A stretch of 64,000 nt of DNA from Spirochaetia bacterium UBA5763 (lineage in GTDB: Bacteria; Spirochaetota; UBA4802; UBA5550): positions 158,182 through 222,181 of the forward strand of contig DIEX01000034.1 of assembly GCA_002418835.1 (NCBI GenBank), in the 5' to 3' direction. A model generated the notes under the pieces. That model was not told the origin of the DNA. It did no database searches and saw nothing but the letters and a program-made list of their open reading frames with translations. Of the stretch, positions 36,236 through 45,163 are shown piece after piece. Both the position numbers and the translations under genes were made by a program. The stretch's first letter is position 1, and the number at the start of each line of letters is the position of its first letter.

Positions 36236-36268
36236 TGTCATCGTAAATTATAGCGGTTTACGAAATGA
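36236..36268. repeat. Short TGTCAT/ATGA-bordered hairpin
   Basis: TGTCAT begins and ATGA ends a small element in which CGTAAA and TTTACG form a 6-bp stem around nine bases. It lies immediately before a larger element with the same borders and may be a reduced copy of it. Confidence 0.45.
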
Positions 36269-36277
36269 TTAGGGCAT

Positions 36278-36381
36278 TGTCATTTCGAACGTATGTGAGT
36301 CCTTCGACAAGCTCAGGAACCGGGATTAATGGTCAGTGAGCCTGCCGAACTGCTCAGTCGCTGACGCTTCTTCGAAATGAC
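36278..36381. repeat. TGTCATTTCGAA-bordered palindromic repeat element
   Basis: GTCATTTCGAA (36279-36289) and TTCGAAATGAC (36371-36381) are perfect 11-base inverted ends of a roughly 100-base element. Inside is CCTTCGACAAGCTCAGG, a sequence seen as part of dispersed repeats in many bacterial genomes. It has no coding capacity and lies in the gap between the hybrid kinase and the next kinase gene. Confidence 0.65.
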
Positions 36382-36454
36382 GGGATGATATCCTGAATCA
36401 CTTTATAATGCTGTAAGTTTCCGGTTTTAAATTACAAAGTTAATCAGAGAATTT

Positions 36455-38224
36455 ATGTCCGCAGCAAAAAAAACAATACTCCTCGTAGAGGATGATCCTG
36501 TTACAGCAGTTTCAGAAAAGGTTTTGCTTGAAGCTAACGGTTATAGTGTTATAACCGCAGCCACAGGGAGAAGGGCAATTGAAATAGCAACAGGTTCAAA
36601 AGTTGACCTGATACTTATGGACCTTGAACTGGGGGGAAACATTGACGGTCATGGAGCAGCAACGCAGATACTTGAGAAAAAGAATATCCCTATTCTTTTT
36701 CTCACGGCTCACATAGAGCGTGAGATGGTTGAAAAAGTACGCAGGGTGACACGATACGGGTACGCGCTTAAAAACTCAGGGGATTACGTGCTGCTCTCTT
36801 CTATTGAGATGGTATTCGAGCTTTTTGAGGCCCATGAAAGGACCCGTATCAGTGAAGAAAATTACAGAAGGCTCGTTGAAGATATAAGCGATATAATATT
36901 CACAATAGACAGCAGTGGTTTTTTTACTTATATAAGTCCCAGGGTGGAAACTATGAGCGGGTTCAGGGCTGAAGAGGTAACAGGGCATCATTTCAGTGAT
37001 TTTACTCATGAAAGTGATAAAGCAAAGGCTGAGATGCTCATCAGGTCACTGACAGGGGAACGGGAATACAGGACTGAATTCCGGAGGATTAAGAAAAATG
37101 GTGAATATGCATGGTTAAGCACTTCTATCCGCCCCGTGATTATAAATGGGAAATTCTCCGGGGCAACAGGGCTCATCTCTGATATAACCGAAAGGAAGAT
37201 GAATGAGCAGAGGGTGGCTGCACTTCTTGCCGAGAAAGAGGGTCTGCTTAAAGAGATCAATTGTCTTTACAATATCTCACGTATAGCGGAGGAACATCCT
37301 GCTTCTGTTGAAAGTCTACTTACTGAGGTAATCATTGAGATCCCACGTGGTTTTACCTCCCCTGAGCATATAGCAGTGAGGATCAGCTGTGACGGTAAAT
37401 GCTATACTTCAGGTTTTGTCATACCGCAGTCTGAATCGGTAAAAAAGGATATTCAGGTAAGCAGAATTGTTTATGGTACTGCGGAGTTTTTTTATAATAA
37501 CGGTCACTCCTTCAGCGAAAGAGAACTCCGTTTCGCGGCTTCAATAGCAGACAGGCTTGGAAGAATTATTGAGCTTATTGTTGCTAAGAATGAACTCAGG
37601 GAGCTTGAGAAGGAGATTATAAGTATCAGCGAGGGGGAAAGACAGAAGATCGGCCGTGAGATACATGACAGCCTGGGGCAGATACTTACCGGAATCAGCT
37701 TTATGCTTAAGACGGTTAAAAACAGCATAAGCTCAGGGGATGTTGTTCTTCCGGACAGGATAAATGAAATATCTAATCATGTATATGATGCCGCAATGAT
37801 ATGCAGAAAGATTACAAGGGGACTCCCGATGCAGAGTATCGGGCATGATAACCTTGTGCTCGCCATAGACCAGCTGGCGATCAATATGCGGAATCTGTAT
37901 CAGCTGAATTGCGAGTTTTCGGCAGAGGGGGGTATATCAGTGGATGATGATTTTACATCTTCACAGCTTTATTATATCGCACAGGAGGCTGTTAACAATG
38001 CGGCAAAACATAGCGGTGCAGGCAATGTAAAGATCTGCATAACAAAGGAAAACGGTCTGATAAAGCTTTCAGTACATGATGATGGTAAAGGGAAAGACTG
38101 TGCCGAATCAGAGGGGCTTGGCTTTAATATAATGAAATACCGGTCGGACCTCATCGGCGGTACTTTCAGGGCTGAGAACCATCACGAAAAGGGGTTTCTT
38201 ATTGAAGTGCATGTTCCTGTATGA
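36455..38224 (+). CDS. Receiver-PAS-GAF-like histidine kinase (HisKA_3, NarX type)
   Basis: A 589-residue soluble kinase. A receiver (LVEDDP, LILMDLELGGN, ALKNSG) is followed by PAS (about 130-250), a GAF-like region (about 265-385), a HisKA_3 domain (GERQKIGREIHDSLGQILTG) and HATPase (QEAVNNAAKHSGA, DDGKGKD). HisKA_3 kinases pair with NarL-type regulators, and one follows 29 bases later, so the two form a matched pair. The receiver at its N-terminus suggests it also takes phosphate from another kinase. Confidence 0.92.
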   Translation: MSAAKKTILLVEDDPVTAVSEKVLLEANGYSVITAATGRRAIEIATGSKVDLILMDLELGGNIDGHGAATQILEKKNIPILFLTAHIEREMVEKVRRVTRYGYALKNSGDYVLLSSIEMVFELFEAHERTRISEENYRRLVEDISDIIFTIDSSGFFTYISPRVETMSGFRAEEVTGHHFSDFTHESDKAKAEMLIRSLTGEREYRTEFRRIKKNGEYAWLSTSIRPVIINGKFSGATGLISDITERKMNEQRVAALLAEKEGLLKEINCLYNISRIAEEHPASVESLLTEVIIEIPRGFTSPEHIAVRISCDGKCYTSGFVIPQSESVKKDIQVSRIVYGTAEFFYNNGHSFSERELRFAASIADRLGRIIELIVAKNELRELEKEIISISEGERQKIGREIHDSLGQILTGISFMLKTVKNSISSGDVVLPDRINEISNHVYDAAMICRKITRGLPMQSIGHDNLVLAIDQLAINMRNLYQLNCEFSAEGGISVDDDFTSSQLYYIAQEAVNNAAKHSGAGNVKICITKENGLIKLSVHDDGKGKDCAESEGLGFNIMKYRSDLIGGTFRAENHHEKGFLIEVHVPV

Positions 38225-38253
38225 CAGGTATCTGAATATAACGGGGTAATAAT

Positions 38254-38901
38254 GTGAAGATTGTAATAATTGATGATCATCCTGTTGTCAGAAAAGGGCT
38301 CAGGACAATTCTGGAGGAGAACGGATATGTTGTCTGCGGAGAGGCCGAAGACGGTAATACTGCTGTGAAAGTTGTAGCTGATACAGAGCCTGAACTTGCG
38401 ATAGTTGATATTGAACTCAAGGGGAGTGTAAATGGAATAGAACTTATTTCTGCATTAAAAACAAGATTCAGCAGACTGCCGATACTTGTAATGTCCATGG
38501 ATGACGGTACACTCTATGCAGAAAGGTCTATACAGGCAGGTGCAAAGGGTTACGTGACAAAAGCTGAAGCCTCTGACAATATTATTAATGCAATTGAAAC
38601 TGTCATGAGCGGTAAACTCTTTCTCAGCAGATCTATCTCTGAAAAAATTGCAGGGAAGCATATACTCGGCTCTGTTGATAACAGTGAAGTAAATGTTTCT
38701 CTTTTAAGCCCCAGGGAATTTGAAATATTCAGCCTGCTGGGGAAAGGCTATAAAAGAAATGAGATCAGCAAAAAACTTTGTATGAATATTAATACAATTG
38801 AAAGTCACAGACGTAATATCCGTGACAAACTGAATCTTAAAGATTCATCGGAGATTACAAAGGCGGCAGTACGGTGGGTAGTGAAAGAGAAACCGGACTG
38901 A
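38254..38901 (+). CDS. NarL/FixJ-family response regulator
   Basis: A 215-residue regulator with receiver (IDDHP, Asp in LAIVDIELKGS, MSMDDG, VTKAE) and LuxR-type helix-turn-helix (SPREFEIFSLLGKGYKRNEIS, recognition region INTIESHRRNIR). It starts with GTG at 38254, supported by the family start KIVIIDDHP. It is the probable partner of the HisKA_3 kinase just upstream and a close paralogue of the regulators at 23739 and 44322. Its targets are unknown. Confidence 0.93.
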   Translation: MKIVIIDDHPVVRKGLRTILEENGYVVCGEAEDGNTAVKVVADTEPELAIVDIELKGSVNGIELISALKTRFSRLPILVMSMDDGTLYAERSIQAGAKGYVTKAEASDNIINAIETVMSGKLFLSRSISEKIAGKHILGSVDNSEVNVSLLSPREFEIFSLLGKGYKRNEISKKLCMNINTIESHRRNIRDKLNLKDSSEITKAAVRWVVKEKPD

Positions 38902-38917
38902 AATGACGTGTCCGGCC

Positions 38918-39652
38918 TCAGTTCCCCTTCTCCAGCCTGCGGGTTCTGTTTGCGGCAGGCTCCCTTATTTTAAACAGTTCCTCCACAAGATCCTTCACCA
39001 CAGGATCATTGGTGTCTTTACAATATACTGAATACCTCAGAACCGGAGTAGCTGTGTTCCTCGAGTTTATCCTGTAATACTCAGTTCTGAACTGCAGAAA
39101 ATACCCTGTCTCGCTTCTGCCGAAAGTAAAGAGCGCCATAGGTTTGTTTAACTCATCAACCTCTGTAAGTTTAACAGTAAAACCGTAGGTATCAGGAAGA
39201 ACGGTTGTTGCTTCATTCTTTTTGAATATCATCTCAAGTGCGTCGTAGGATTTCATCCTGTCAGCGTGACTGTTATTAAATAGGGTTCCGTTTATTATAT
39301 CCTTTTTCAGTTTGACTATGTCTTTTGTAAAAAACTGCGAGTCCGATTCCTTTCTTACTCTGAGGCTCCTTTTGTCAGGTTCATATTCAAGGACTGATTT
39401 GATTGTGTTGAAGTCATCACCAAGAGTTATAAGGATTATTTTTTTCTTATCGTTTTTAGAAAAATCACCAATGACAATCTGGGTTGTATCACCAACAGAC
39501 TGAAGGAAAAAGTAGTTTCTGTGATCATGAGGTACCGGGTAAAGTTTCAGCCTGTCCGCATCAAGTTTTTTTACCTGTATATCATCTATAAGCACAGGGA
39601 AGGCGGATGATGATATAAGAATTAATATAAACAATGCCAGCAGTTTTTTCAT
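38918..39652 (-). CDS. Secreted hypothetical protein
   Basis: A 244-residue protein with a clear signal peptide (KKLLALFILILISSSAFP), hence exported to the periplasm or outside. There is no lipobox Cys at the cleavage region. The mature part is rich in Lys, Asp and Thr and has beta-like alternation, but no known family is recognised. AGAGGA precedes the start. It converges on the NarL-type regulator and is divergent from the TetR regulator, whose operator lies in the shared upstream region, so it could be a target of that regulator. Confidence 0.72.
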   Translation of the reverse strand: MKKLLALFILILISSSAFPVLIDDIQVKKLDADRLKLYPVPHDHRNYFFLQSVGDTTQIVIGDFSKNDKKKIILITLGDDFNTIKSVLEYEPDKRSLRVRKESDSQFFTKDIVKLKKDIINGTLFNNSHADRMKSYDALEMIFKKNEATTVLPDTYGFTVKLTEVDELNKPMALFTFGRSETGYFLQFRTEYYRINSRNTATPVLRYSVYCKDTNDPVVKDLVEELFKIREPAANRTRRLEKGN

Positions 39653-39753
39653 AGTTATGTCCTCTTGAGATGGAGTATATATAGAATATAAACAAACTTT
39701 AATCTATAATTCAACATCATTAATTTTTTTTTCGGGAAAAATGGAGGGTAAAT

Positions 39754-39782
39754 TTGACTCCATACATTCACGAATGTATGTT
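39754..39782 (+). promoter_or_regulatory. AcrR-type operator within the tetR promoter
   Basis: CATACATTC-AC-GAATGTATG (39761-39780) is a perfect 9-base-arm palindrome. It fills the spacer between TTGACT (39754-39759) and TATGTT (39777-39782), which are 17 bases apart, and overlaps the -10. It closely matches the E. coli AcrR operator core (ACATACATT...AATGTATGT). The gene downstream encodes an AcrR-like TetR protein, so negative autoregulation is likely. Confidence 0.7.
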
Positions 39783-39861
39783 ATATAGAGGCAGGTGAAT
39801 ATTCTTGCCGTAAATTCATAAGTCTCCAGTGAAAAAATATTAAAAGCGGCAGGTTCAGGTT

Positions 39862-40470
39862 ATGAACAGGAGAGCAAAATCACCTGATGGAACAAAGAGA
39901 AGGCTCCTTGATGCCGGGCTCAGGGTTTTCGGCACTATAAGTTTCGGTTCAGCTAAACTTGATGATGTCGCTGCTGAGGCAGGTTTAACCAGGGGGGCCA
40001 TATCGTGGCATTTTAAAAACAAACAGTCCCTATTCAGGGAGATACTGCTGGATTTTGCCACTGAAAAATTTAATGCTGTACTGGGTATATATAATTCCGG
40101 TGAATCGCCCATGAGAATACTTGAGATGATTATAGACTATCACATGAATCACATGGATGAATTTCATCTTCTTATCTCAGCACTGAGCCCCACCTCTCTT
40201 AAAAAACCTGAAGGACTTGAGGATGTTTTAAAAATTTTGCATGAGAAGTTTGACGAATACTTCTCATCTCATGCTGAACTGATAATAAGGGGGATAAACG
40301 ATGGAGTATTCAGAGGTGATCTTGATCCCGATTTTCACTCAAGGTCCTTTTATACTTATTTATGGGGAGTGTATCTAAACAGGTACAGGCTCTTCAGCCC
40401 CTATGATGCGGAAGCCATGAGAGTAAACTGCAGAGATGAGATAATGCTGTCATACGTTAAATCTGAATGA
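39862..40470 (+). CDS. TetR/AcrR-family transcriptional regulator
   Basis: A 202-residue repressor. The N-terminal helix-turn-helix (TKRRLLDAGLRVFG, then LDDVAAEAGLTRGAISWHF) is very close to the AcrR type. The C-terminal ligand-binding part (DYHMNHMDEFHLLISALSP) is not assigned. An AcrR-like operator lies 80 bases upstream inside its own promoter. AcrR relatives usually control efflux pumps, but none is encoded nearby; possible targets are itself, the GAF-ATPase gene 59 bases downstream and the divergent secreted protein. Confidence 0.9.
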   Translation: MNRRAKSPDGTKRRLLDAGLRVFGTISFGSAKLDDVAAEAGLTRGAISWHFKNKQSLFREILLDFATEKFNAVLGIYNSGESPMRILEMIIDYHMNHMDEFHLLISALSPTSLKKPEGLEDVLKILHEKFDEYFSSHAELIIRGINDGVFRGDLDPDFHSRSFYTYLWGVYLNRYRLFSPYDAEAMRVNCRDEIMLSYVKSE

Positions 40471-40535
40471 GAAACAGTGTACTGAATTAAAAGTAAACTG
40501 TAATATTTTAGTCGCATAACATAAGGGGGATGAAG

Positions 40536-41723
40536 ATGGAAAACCATGAATGCGCTTATGCGGATGTGAAAATCCGGGCTGAAAACATTGTAGTATCCAT
40601 CCCCGTTACCTCCCTGTCAAAACCGGATATACCAGCTTACATGAAAGAGAAATGGCAGAAGATTATTGATGTTACAGCTAAATGCATGAATGTACCCGCA
40701 GCCCTGATTATGCAGATAGGTGAACACGAAATCTCTGTGCTTGTTTCCAGCAGAACAGTTGATAATCCTTACAGTGTGGGGAGCAGTGAAGACCTGAAGT
40801 GCGGCCTCTATTGTGAAACAGTGCTTGGCAAGAACTCGCCGCTTTATATTCCTGACGCTATGGACAGTGCATACTGGTGCGACAATCCCGATGTGAAGTT
40901 CGGGATGATATCGTATCTCGGCTTCCCGGTTAAGTGGCCCGACGGAGAGTTTTTAGGGACAATATGTGTCCTTGATTCCATCGAGAATCCCTATATGCAG
41001 GCATACGCTGAACTCATGGTTTTAATGCAGGAGGTTATTGAAAGGGATCTGGAACAGATTTGCGGGAAAGAATCTCCTGCTAAAGATAAATTTAAATTGC
41101 CGGTTGCCGGAAGAGACGACATCAACGATAAAATTTTGCATGCTGTAATGAAAGGTCTTAATATACTTTCCGGCAGAGGGAGCGGTAAACCTGAATCTGC
41201 CGCAGAAGGAATTGACGCCGGGATGATGGAAATGACGGCACGCCTGAATAATATTGTGTGCCTCATGGATTTATTATATAATTCATCTGACAGGGCCGCA
41301 ATAAATATGGAGACATGTGTCAGGAAAATTCTTGAAAGTATAAAAGAAAATTACAGCCGTGAGTGTGCAAATATATCCTTTGGTGTTGATATCACTGATA
41401 ATATTACACCTGACCCGGATATCGCTTTCTCCTGCGGGATGATAATTACTGAAGCTGTTATTAATTCAGTAACGCATGCCTTCACAGGTAAAATGAGCGG
41501 TGAAGTTTATATTATGATGAGGGAGACCCGCCCCGGAGAATATGTACTTCATGTGTCTGATAACGGGAAAGGTGTATTCCCCGGGAAAAGAACCAGCGGT
41601 TCAGGAATGTCTATAATTGAAGAACTTGTTAGAAGCCTGCATGGCACAGTGCAGATCTCAGCGGATAAAGGGACTTCATACTATATTGATTTTACCACTG
41701 CTGATTTACGGTGTAGTTATTAA
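40536..41723 (+). CDS. GAF-domain protein with eroded HisKA_2 and HATPase domains
   Basis: A soluble protein of about 395 residues. A GAF domain (about 20-175, with CGLYCETVLG and GFPVKWPDGEFLGTICVLD) is followed by a region that aligns with HisKA_2 only loosely: LHAVMKGLNILSG in place of HHRxKNNLNIxSG, keeping the His but losing the R-x-K-N-N core. The HATPase shows MIITEAVINSVTHAF and SDNGKGVFPG. It may be a weak kinase, a phosphatase or an ATP-binding regulator. ATG at 40536 is 6 bases after AAGGGGG and is preferred to 40530. Confidence 0.8.
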   Translation: MENHECAYADVKIRAENIVVSIPVTSLSKPDIPAYMKEKWQKIIDVTAKCMNVPAALIMQIGEHEISVLVSSRTVDNPYSVGSSEDLKCGLYCETVLGKNSPLYIPDAMDSAYWCDNPDVKFGMISYLGFPVKWPDGEFLGTICVLDSIENPYMQAYAELMVLMQEVIERDLEQICGKESPAKDKFKLPVAGRDDINDKILHAVMKGLNILSGRGSGKPESAAEGIDAGMMEMTARLNNIVCLMDLLYNSSDRAAINMETCVRKILESIKENYSRECANISFGVDITDNITPDPDIAFSCGMIITEAVINSVTHAFTGKMSGEVYIMMRETRPGEYVLHVSDNGKGVFPGKRTSGSGMSIIEELVRSLHGTVQISADKGTSYYIDFTTADLRCSY

Positions 41724-41965
41724 AGCGGATGGTGATTGAAACAGGACGTTGCAGGGAGCTGTCTACATTTAATGAGGAACATTCATAAATTCTGCTGTAA
41801 TAATGTGAAAAAACAGGTGAATAATTGTATCATATATTCATCTGCCAGCCATAATAAAATCTATTTAAACCTTGATAAAAAGTCCGGTAAAATTCAAATG
41901 AGGTCAATATACTGAGTTAGAAATAAAAACTGTAACTTGCAGCTCATTTCCCGGAATGAAAAACG

Positions 41966-44320
41966 ATGACTGGCAAATATTTAAAAATTATTCTTCTTGT
42001 TGATAATGATCCGGCAAGCTCTAAGCTCACCGGTGAAGTTTTAAAAAAGAACGGCTATAAAGTAATCAGGGCCAGGACCGGTAAAGAAGTTGTTAAAAAA
42101 GCTGATACAGCCAAAGTTGATCTCGCAATTATTGATATAGAATCCTGTGAAGATATAGATATATCGGAAGCGGATTCACTTATTATAAAGAATAAAAATC
42201 TCCCCGTAATATTTCAATATTCATTAACTAATCCGGATATTGTGAAGAAAACTGAGCATATCGATTCATGCGGCTATATAATGAAAAATTCCGGAGAAAG
42301 TGTTCTTATGGCTTGCATAAGGACAGCTTTAAGGAGAGCTGAGAAGATAATAAACGATTTTAGCAAACCGGATTTTTTACCGGGGTTGCACACTGATTTA
42401 GATATGCTGAAAACTGCCGGAGATGAAATCAGGGAAAAAAATAAAAAAATAGAAGAATTTCAGGTTGAGCTCGATACTGCAAAAAACATTTTCAGGATTC
42501 TAAATGAGGAGCTGTGCAGGAATAACTCGGTACTTAAAGAACGAGAAGAGCTGTATCGTACTCTTTTTGAAAACACAGATGCCGGGATTATCGTTGTTGA
42601 AGAGGACACAACAATCAGCCTGGCAAATAAGGTTTTTGCTGACAGTTTCGGTTTTACAAGGGAGGATATACAGAATAGAAAGAAATGGACTGAAATGGTT
42701 GTAGAAGAAGATCGCTCTTTTATGTTAATGGAACATCATCTTAGACGTGTTGATCCTGTAAAAGCAAAGTCAAATTACGAATTCAGATTTAAAAACGGCC
42801 AGGGTGAATTACGGTATTATCTTATTTTTATATCTATTATCCCCGGGACAAAAAGGAGCATAGCTTCAATAATTGACATTACTGAAAGGAAAAAAAACGA
42901 AGCTGCTTTAAAAGCAGCAGAAGAGAAATATAAAGATCTTTTTATGAACTCGCAGATCGGTATTTTCAGAACAGAGATCGATTCAGGGCACATCCTTGAG
43001 GCGAATGATTGCTTCGCTCAACTTTATGGATATAAAAGCAGGGAAGAGCTTCTTGCAGAGTCAACTACCGTCGAAAAATTTTACATTGATAAAAATGTTC
43101 GTAAAAAGATGATGTTGTATATGAAGAAAAACGGCGAAATCAGAAACTATGAAGCCCAATTTAAACGGAGAGATGAATCTGTTTTCTGGATTCGTTATTC
43201 AGCCAGGCTCCTTGCTGATAAAGGCTGGACTGAAGGGGTAACTGAAGATATAACTGCTTTAAAGTTCATCGAAGCTGAAAGGAATGCTATTTATAGTGAA
43301 CTGCTTGCAAGTGAGAAAAAGTACAGGCTTATCTTTGAGAATTCAACTCTGGGGTTGCATCATTTTAATAATAAGGGTATTTTAACTCACTGTAACTCCT
43401 CTTTTGAAAGGATCACAGGGGCTGCATGGAGTGATCTTATTGGTCTTAACCTTCTCGAATTACCGGATAAAACTCTTGTCGCGGCAGTTAAAGAAGCATT
43501 GAATGGACGTTCAGGGAAGTTCGAAGGGGTATATCAATTTACTAAGTCCGGCATAATAAAATTAATAAGGGTGCAATTTGAAGCAGTCTTTGATGAAAAC
43601 GAAAAGATTATCGGCGGAGTAGGGCTTGTTGAGGATATAACCGATAAGCGTGCTGCTGAACGTTCAATGCTTGAAGAACTTGAAAAGGAGCGTTCACGTG
43701 TAGGTCATATACTTCACGACAGCCTGGGACAGAAGCTTGGCGCTGTTTTATATCTGACACAGGCTTTTCTAAAAAAGTACGATAAAACAGGAAAGCTGTT
43801 AAAAAGCGATGTACAGAAGCTGCTTGAAATTGCGTCTTCAGCTCTTGAAGAGACGCGAACAATTAGCAGGGGGCTTGATCTGCCTGCTATAGATATAGGG
43901 AGTTTTTCTGATTCTCTTGAAGAAATTTTAATGAGAATGAGAAATATATACGGTATAGACATCGACCTTGAGGCTGACGGGGTATTAGGCAATTATAACC
44001 AGCTTAAGCTTATAAATTTGTATTATATTATTCTTGAGTCAATTAATAATGCAATAAGACACGGTAAAGCGGATAAAATTGCACTCCGGTATTATAACAA
44101 AGATAATGAAGGTTTTTTTAGTATTGTAAGTTTTCAGAAAGGGAAATTAAACTTTGACAATTCAGGCATGGGTCTGCGTATAATGAAGCACAGAGCAGAA
44201 GTAGCGGGAATGGAATTTAGTATTTCATCTAAAGGGAAAAGAGTTGAAGTTATTATAAAGTTAGGTGATACACCGGATGATACAGATAAATCACCTCTTA
44301 ATACACGGATTATCAATTAA
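41966..44320 (+). CDS. Receiver-PAS histidine kinase (HisKA_3) with atypical receiver
   Basis: A 784-residue soluble kinase. The N-terminal receiver keeps the phospho-acceptor Asp (LAIIDIES) and Lys (IMKNSG), but the acidic pair reads VDNDP, with Asn where the second metal-binding Asp is expected. A coiled coil (about 130-185), three PAS domains (about 195-310, 320-435, 445-560), HisKA_3 (KERSRVGHILHDSLGQKLG) and HATPase (LESINNAIRHGKA) follow. The last G box is weak (FDNSGMGLRIM). A NarL-type regulator starts 2 bases after the stop and is its likely partner. Confidence 0.9.
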   Translation: MTGKYLKIILLVDNDPASSKLTGEVLKKNGYKVIRARTGKEVVKKADTAKVDLAIIDIESCEDIDISEADSLIIKNKNLPVIFQYSLTNPDIVKKTEHIDSCGYIMKNSGESVLMACIRTALRRAEKIINDFSKPDFLPGLHTDLDMLKTAGDEIREKNKKIEEFQVELDTAKNIFRILNEELCRNNSVLKEREELYRTLFENTDAGIIVVEEDTTISLANKVFADSFGFTREDIQNRKKWTEMVVEEDRSFMLMEHHLRRVDPVKAKSNYEFRFKNGQGELRYYLIFISIIPGTKRSIASIIDITERKKNEAALKAAEEKYKDLFMNSQIGIFRTEIDSGHILEANDCFAQLYGYKSREELLAESTTVEKFYIDKNVRKKMMLYMKKNGEIRNYEAQFKRRDESVFWIRYSARLLADKGWTEGVTEDITALKFIEAERNAIYSELLASEKKYRLIFENSTLGLHHFNNKGILTHCNSSFERITGAAWSDLIGLNLLELPDKTLVAAVKEALNGRSGKFEGVYQFTKSGIIKLIRVQFEAVFDENEKIIGGVGLVEDITDKRAAERSMLEELEKERSRVGHILHDSLGQKLGAVLYLTQAFLKKYDKTGKLLKSDVQKLLEIASSALEETRTISRGLDLPAIDIGSFSDSLEEILMRMRNIYGIDIDLEADGVLGNYNQLKLINLYYIILESINNAIRHGKADKIALRYYNKDNEGFFSIVSFQKGKLNFDNSGMGLRIMKHRAEVAGMEFSISSKGKRVEVIIKLGDTPDDTDKSPLNTRIIN

Positions 44321-44321
44321 T

Positions 44322-44975
44322 ATGAATAAAGAAAAAATCAGAGTTATGCTTCTTGATGATCATCCTGCTATCCGTCACGGTATATCTATGGCTATTGATC
44401 TTGAAGATGATATGATGGTTGCAGCAGAGTGTTCTAATGTTGCTGATGCTGTAAAGATTATTTTAAATGGTTCTATTGATGTAGTCCTGGTAGATATATC
44501 ACTTGAAGGGGGGGCTGACGGATTTGATTTTATTAAAGCCGCAAAAGAAAGATTTAGTTCGGTGAAAAGTCTTGTCCTATCGATGTATGATGAAACACTG
44601 TATGCCGAAAAAGCAATCCTCACGGGTGCAATGGGATATATCACCAAGAAGGAGCCTGTTCAGGATATTATCAACGGAATACGTGAGGTTGTGAAAGGTA
44701 ATCTTTTTATACCGGGCGATATTTCGGGAAAACTCATTATGAAACTGATGAAAATGGGTGTAGATGAAAATGCAGATTCTTATAAAGGATTAACCCCCCG
44801 GGAGAGGGAGATACTGCGTCTTATTGGCGCCGGGAATTCACCTGCTGAGATTGCAAGGGAGCTTAAACTCAGCGTAAATACTGTGGAAACACATAGAAGG
44901 CATCTTAAAGAGAAATTGGGATTGAACACCAGCAGAGATCTATTTAAATACGCAATTAAAACCTCCGGAAGTTAA
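44322..44975 (+). CDS. NarL/FixJ-family response regulator
   Basis: A regulator of about 217 residues with receiver (LLDDHP, Asp in VVLVDISLEGG, LSMYDE, ITKKE) and LuxR-type helix-turn-helix (LTPREREILRLIGAG, recognition region VNTVETHRRHLK). An in-frame ATG at 44265 would overlap the kinase gene by 56 bases; ATG at 44322, right after the kinase stop and directly before the receiver, is chosen. It is co-transcribed with the HisKA_3 kinase, its probable phosphodonor. Confidence 0.93.
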   Translation: MNKEKIRVMLLDDHPAIRHGISMAIDLEDDMMVAAECSNVADAVKIILNGSIDVVLVDISLEGGADGFDFIKAAKERFSSVKSLVLSMYDETLYAEKAILTGAMGYITKKEPVQDIINGIREVVKGNLFIPGDISGKLIMKLMKMGVDENADSYKGLTPREREILRLIGAGNSPAEIARELKLSVNTVETHRRHLKEKLGLNTSRDLFKYAIKTSGS

Positions 44976-45163
44976 AGGGACTTAGCTACCCCGCGTCACC
45001 TTCTTTTAGAACTTCTCACCGGATTCTGTGATTAAGTTATTGCTTGTAACGGTGATTGATTCTGTAGCTGAAATAATTACAATAATCTTATAATAGTATC
45101 GGGGTGCATTTTATAAAGCTTTTTTTAGTGCTGACTACCCGGTTGATGATTTTTTAATTACGG

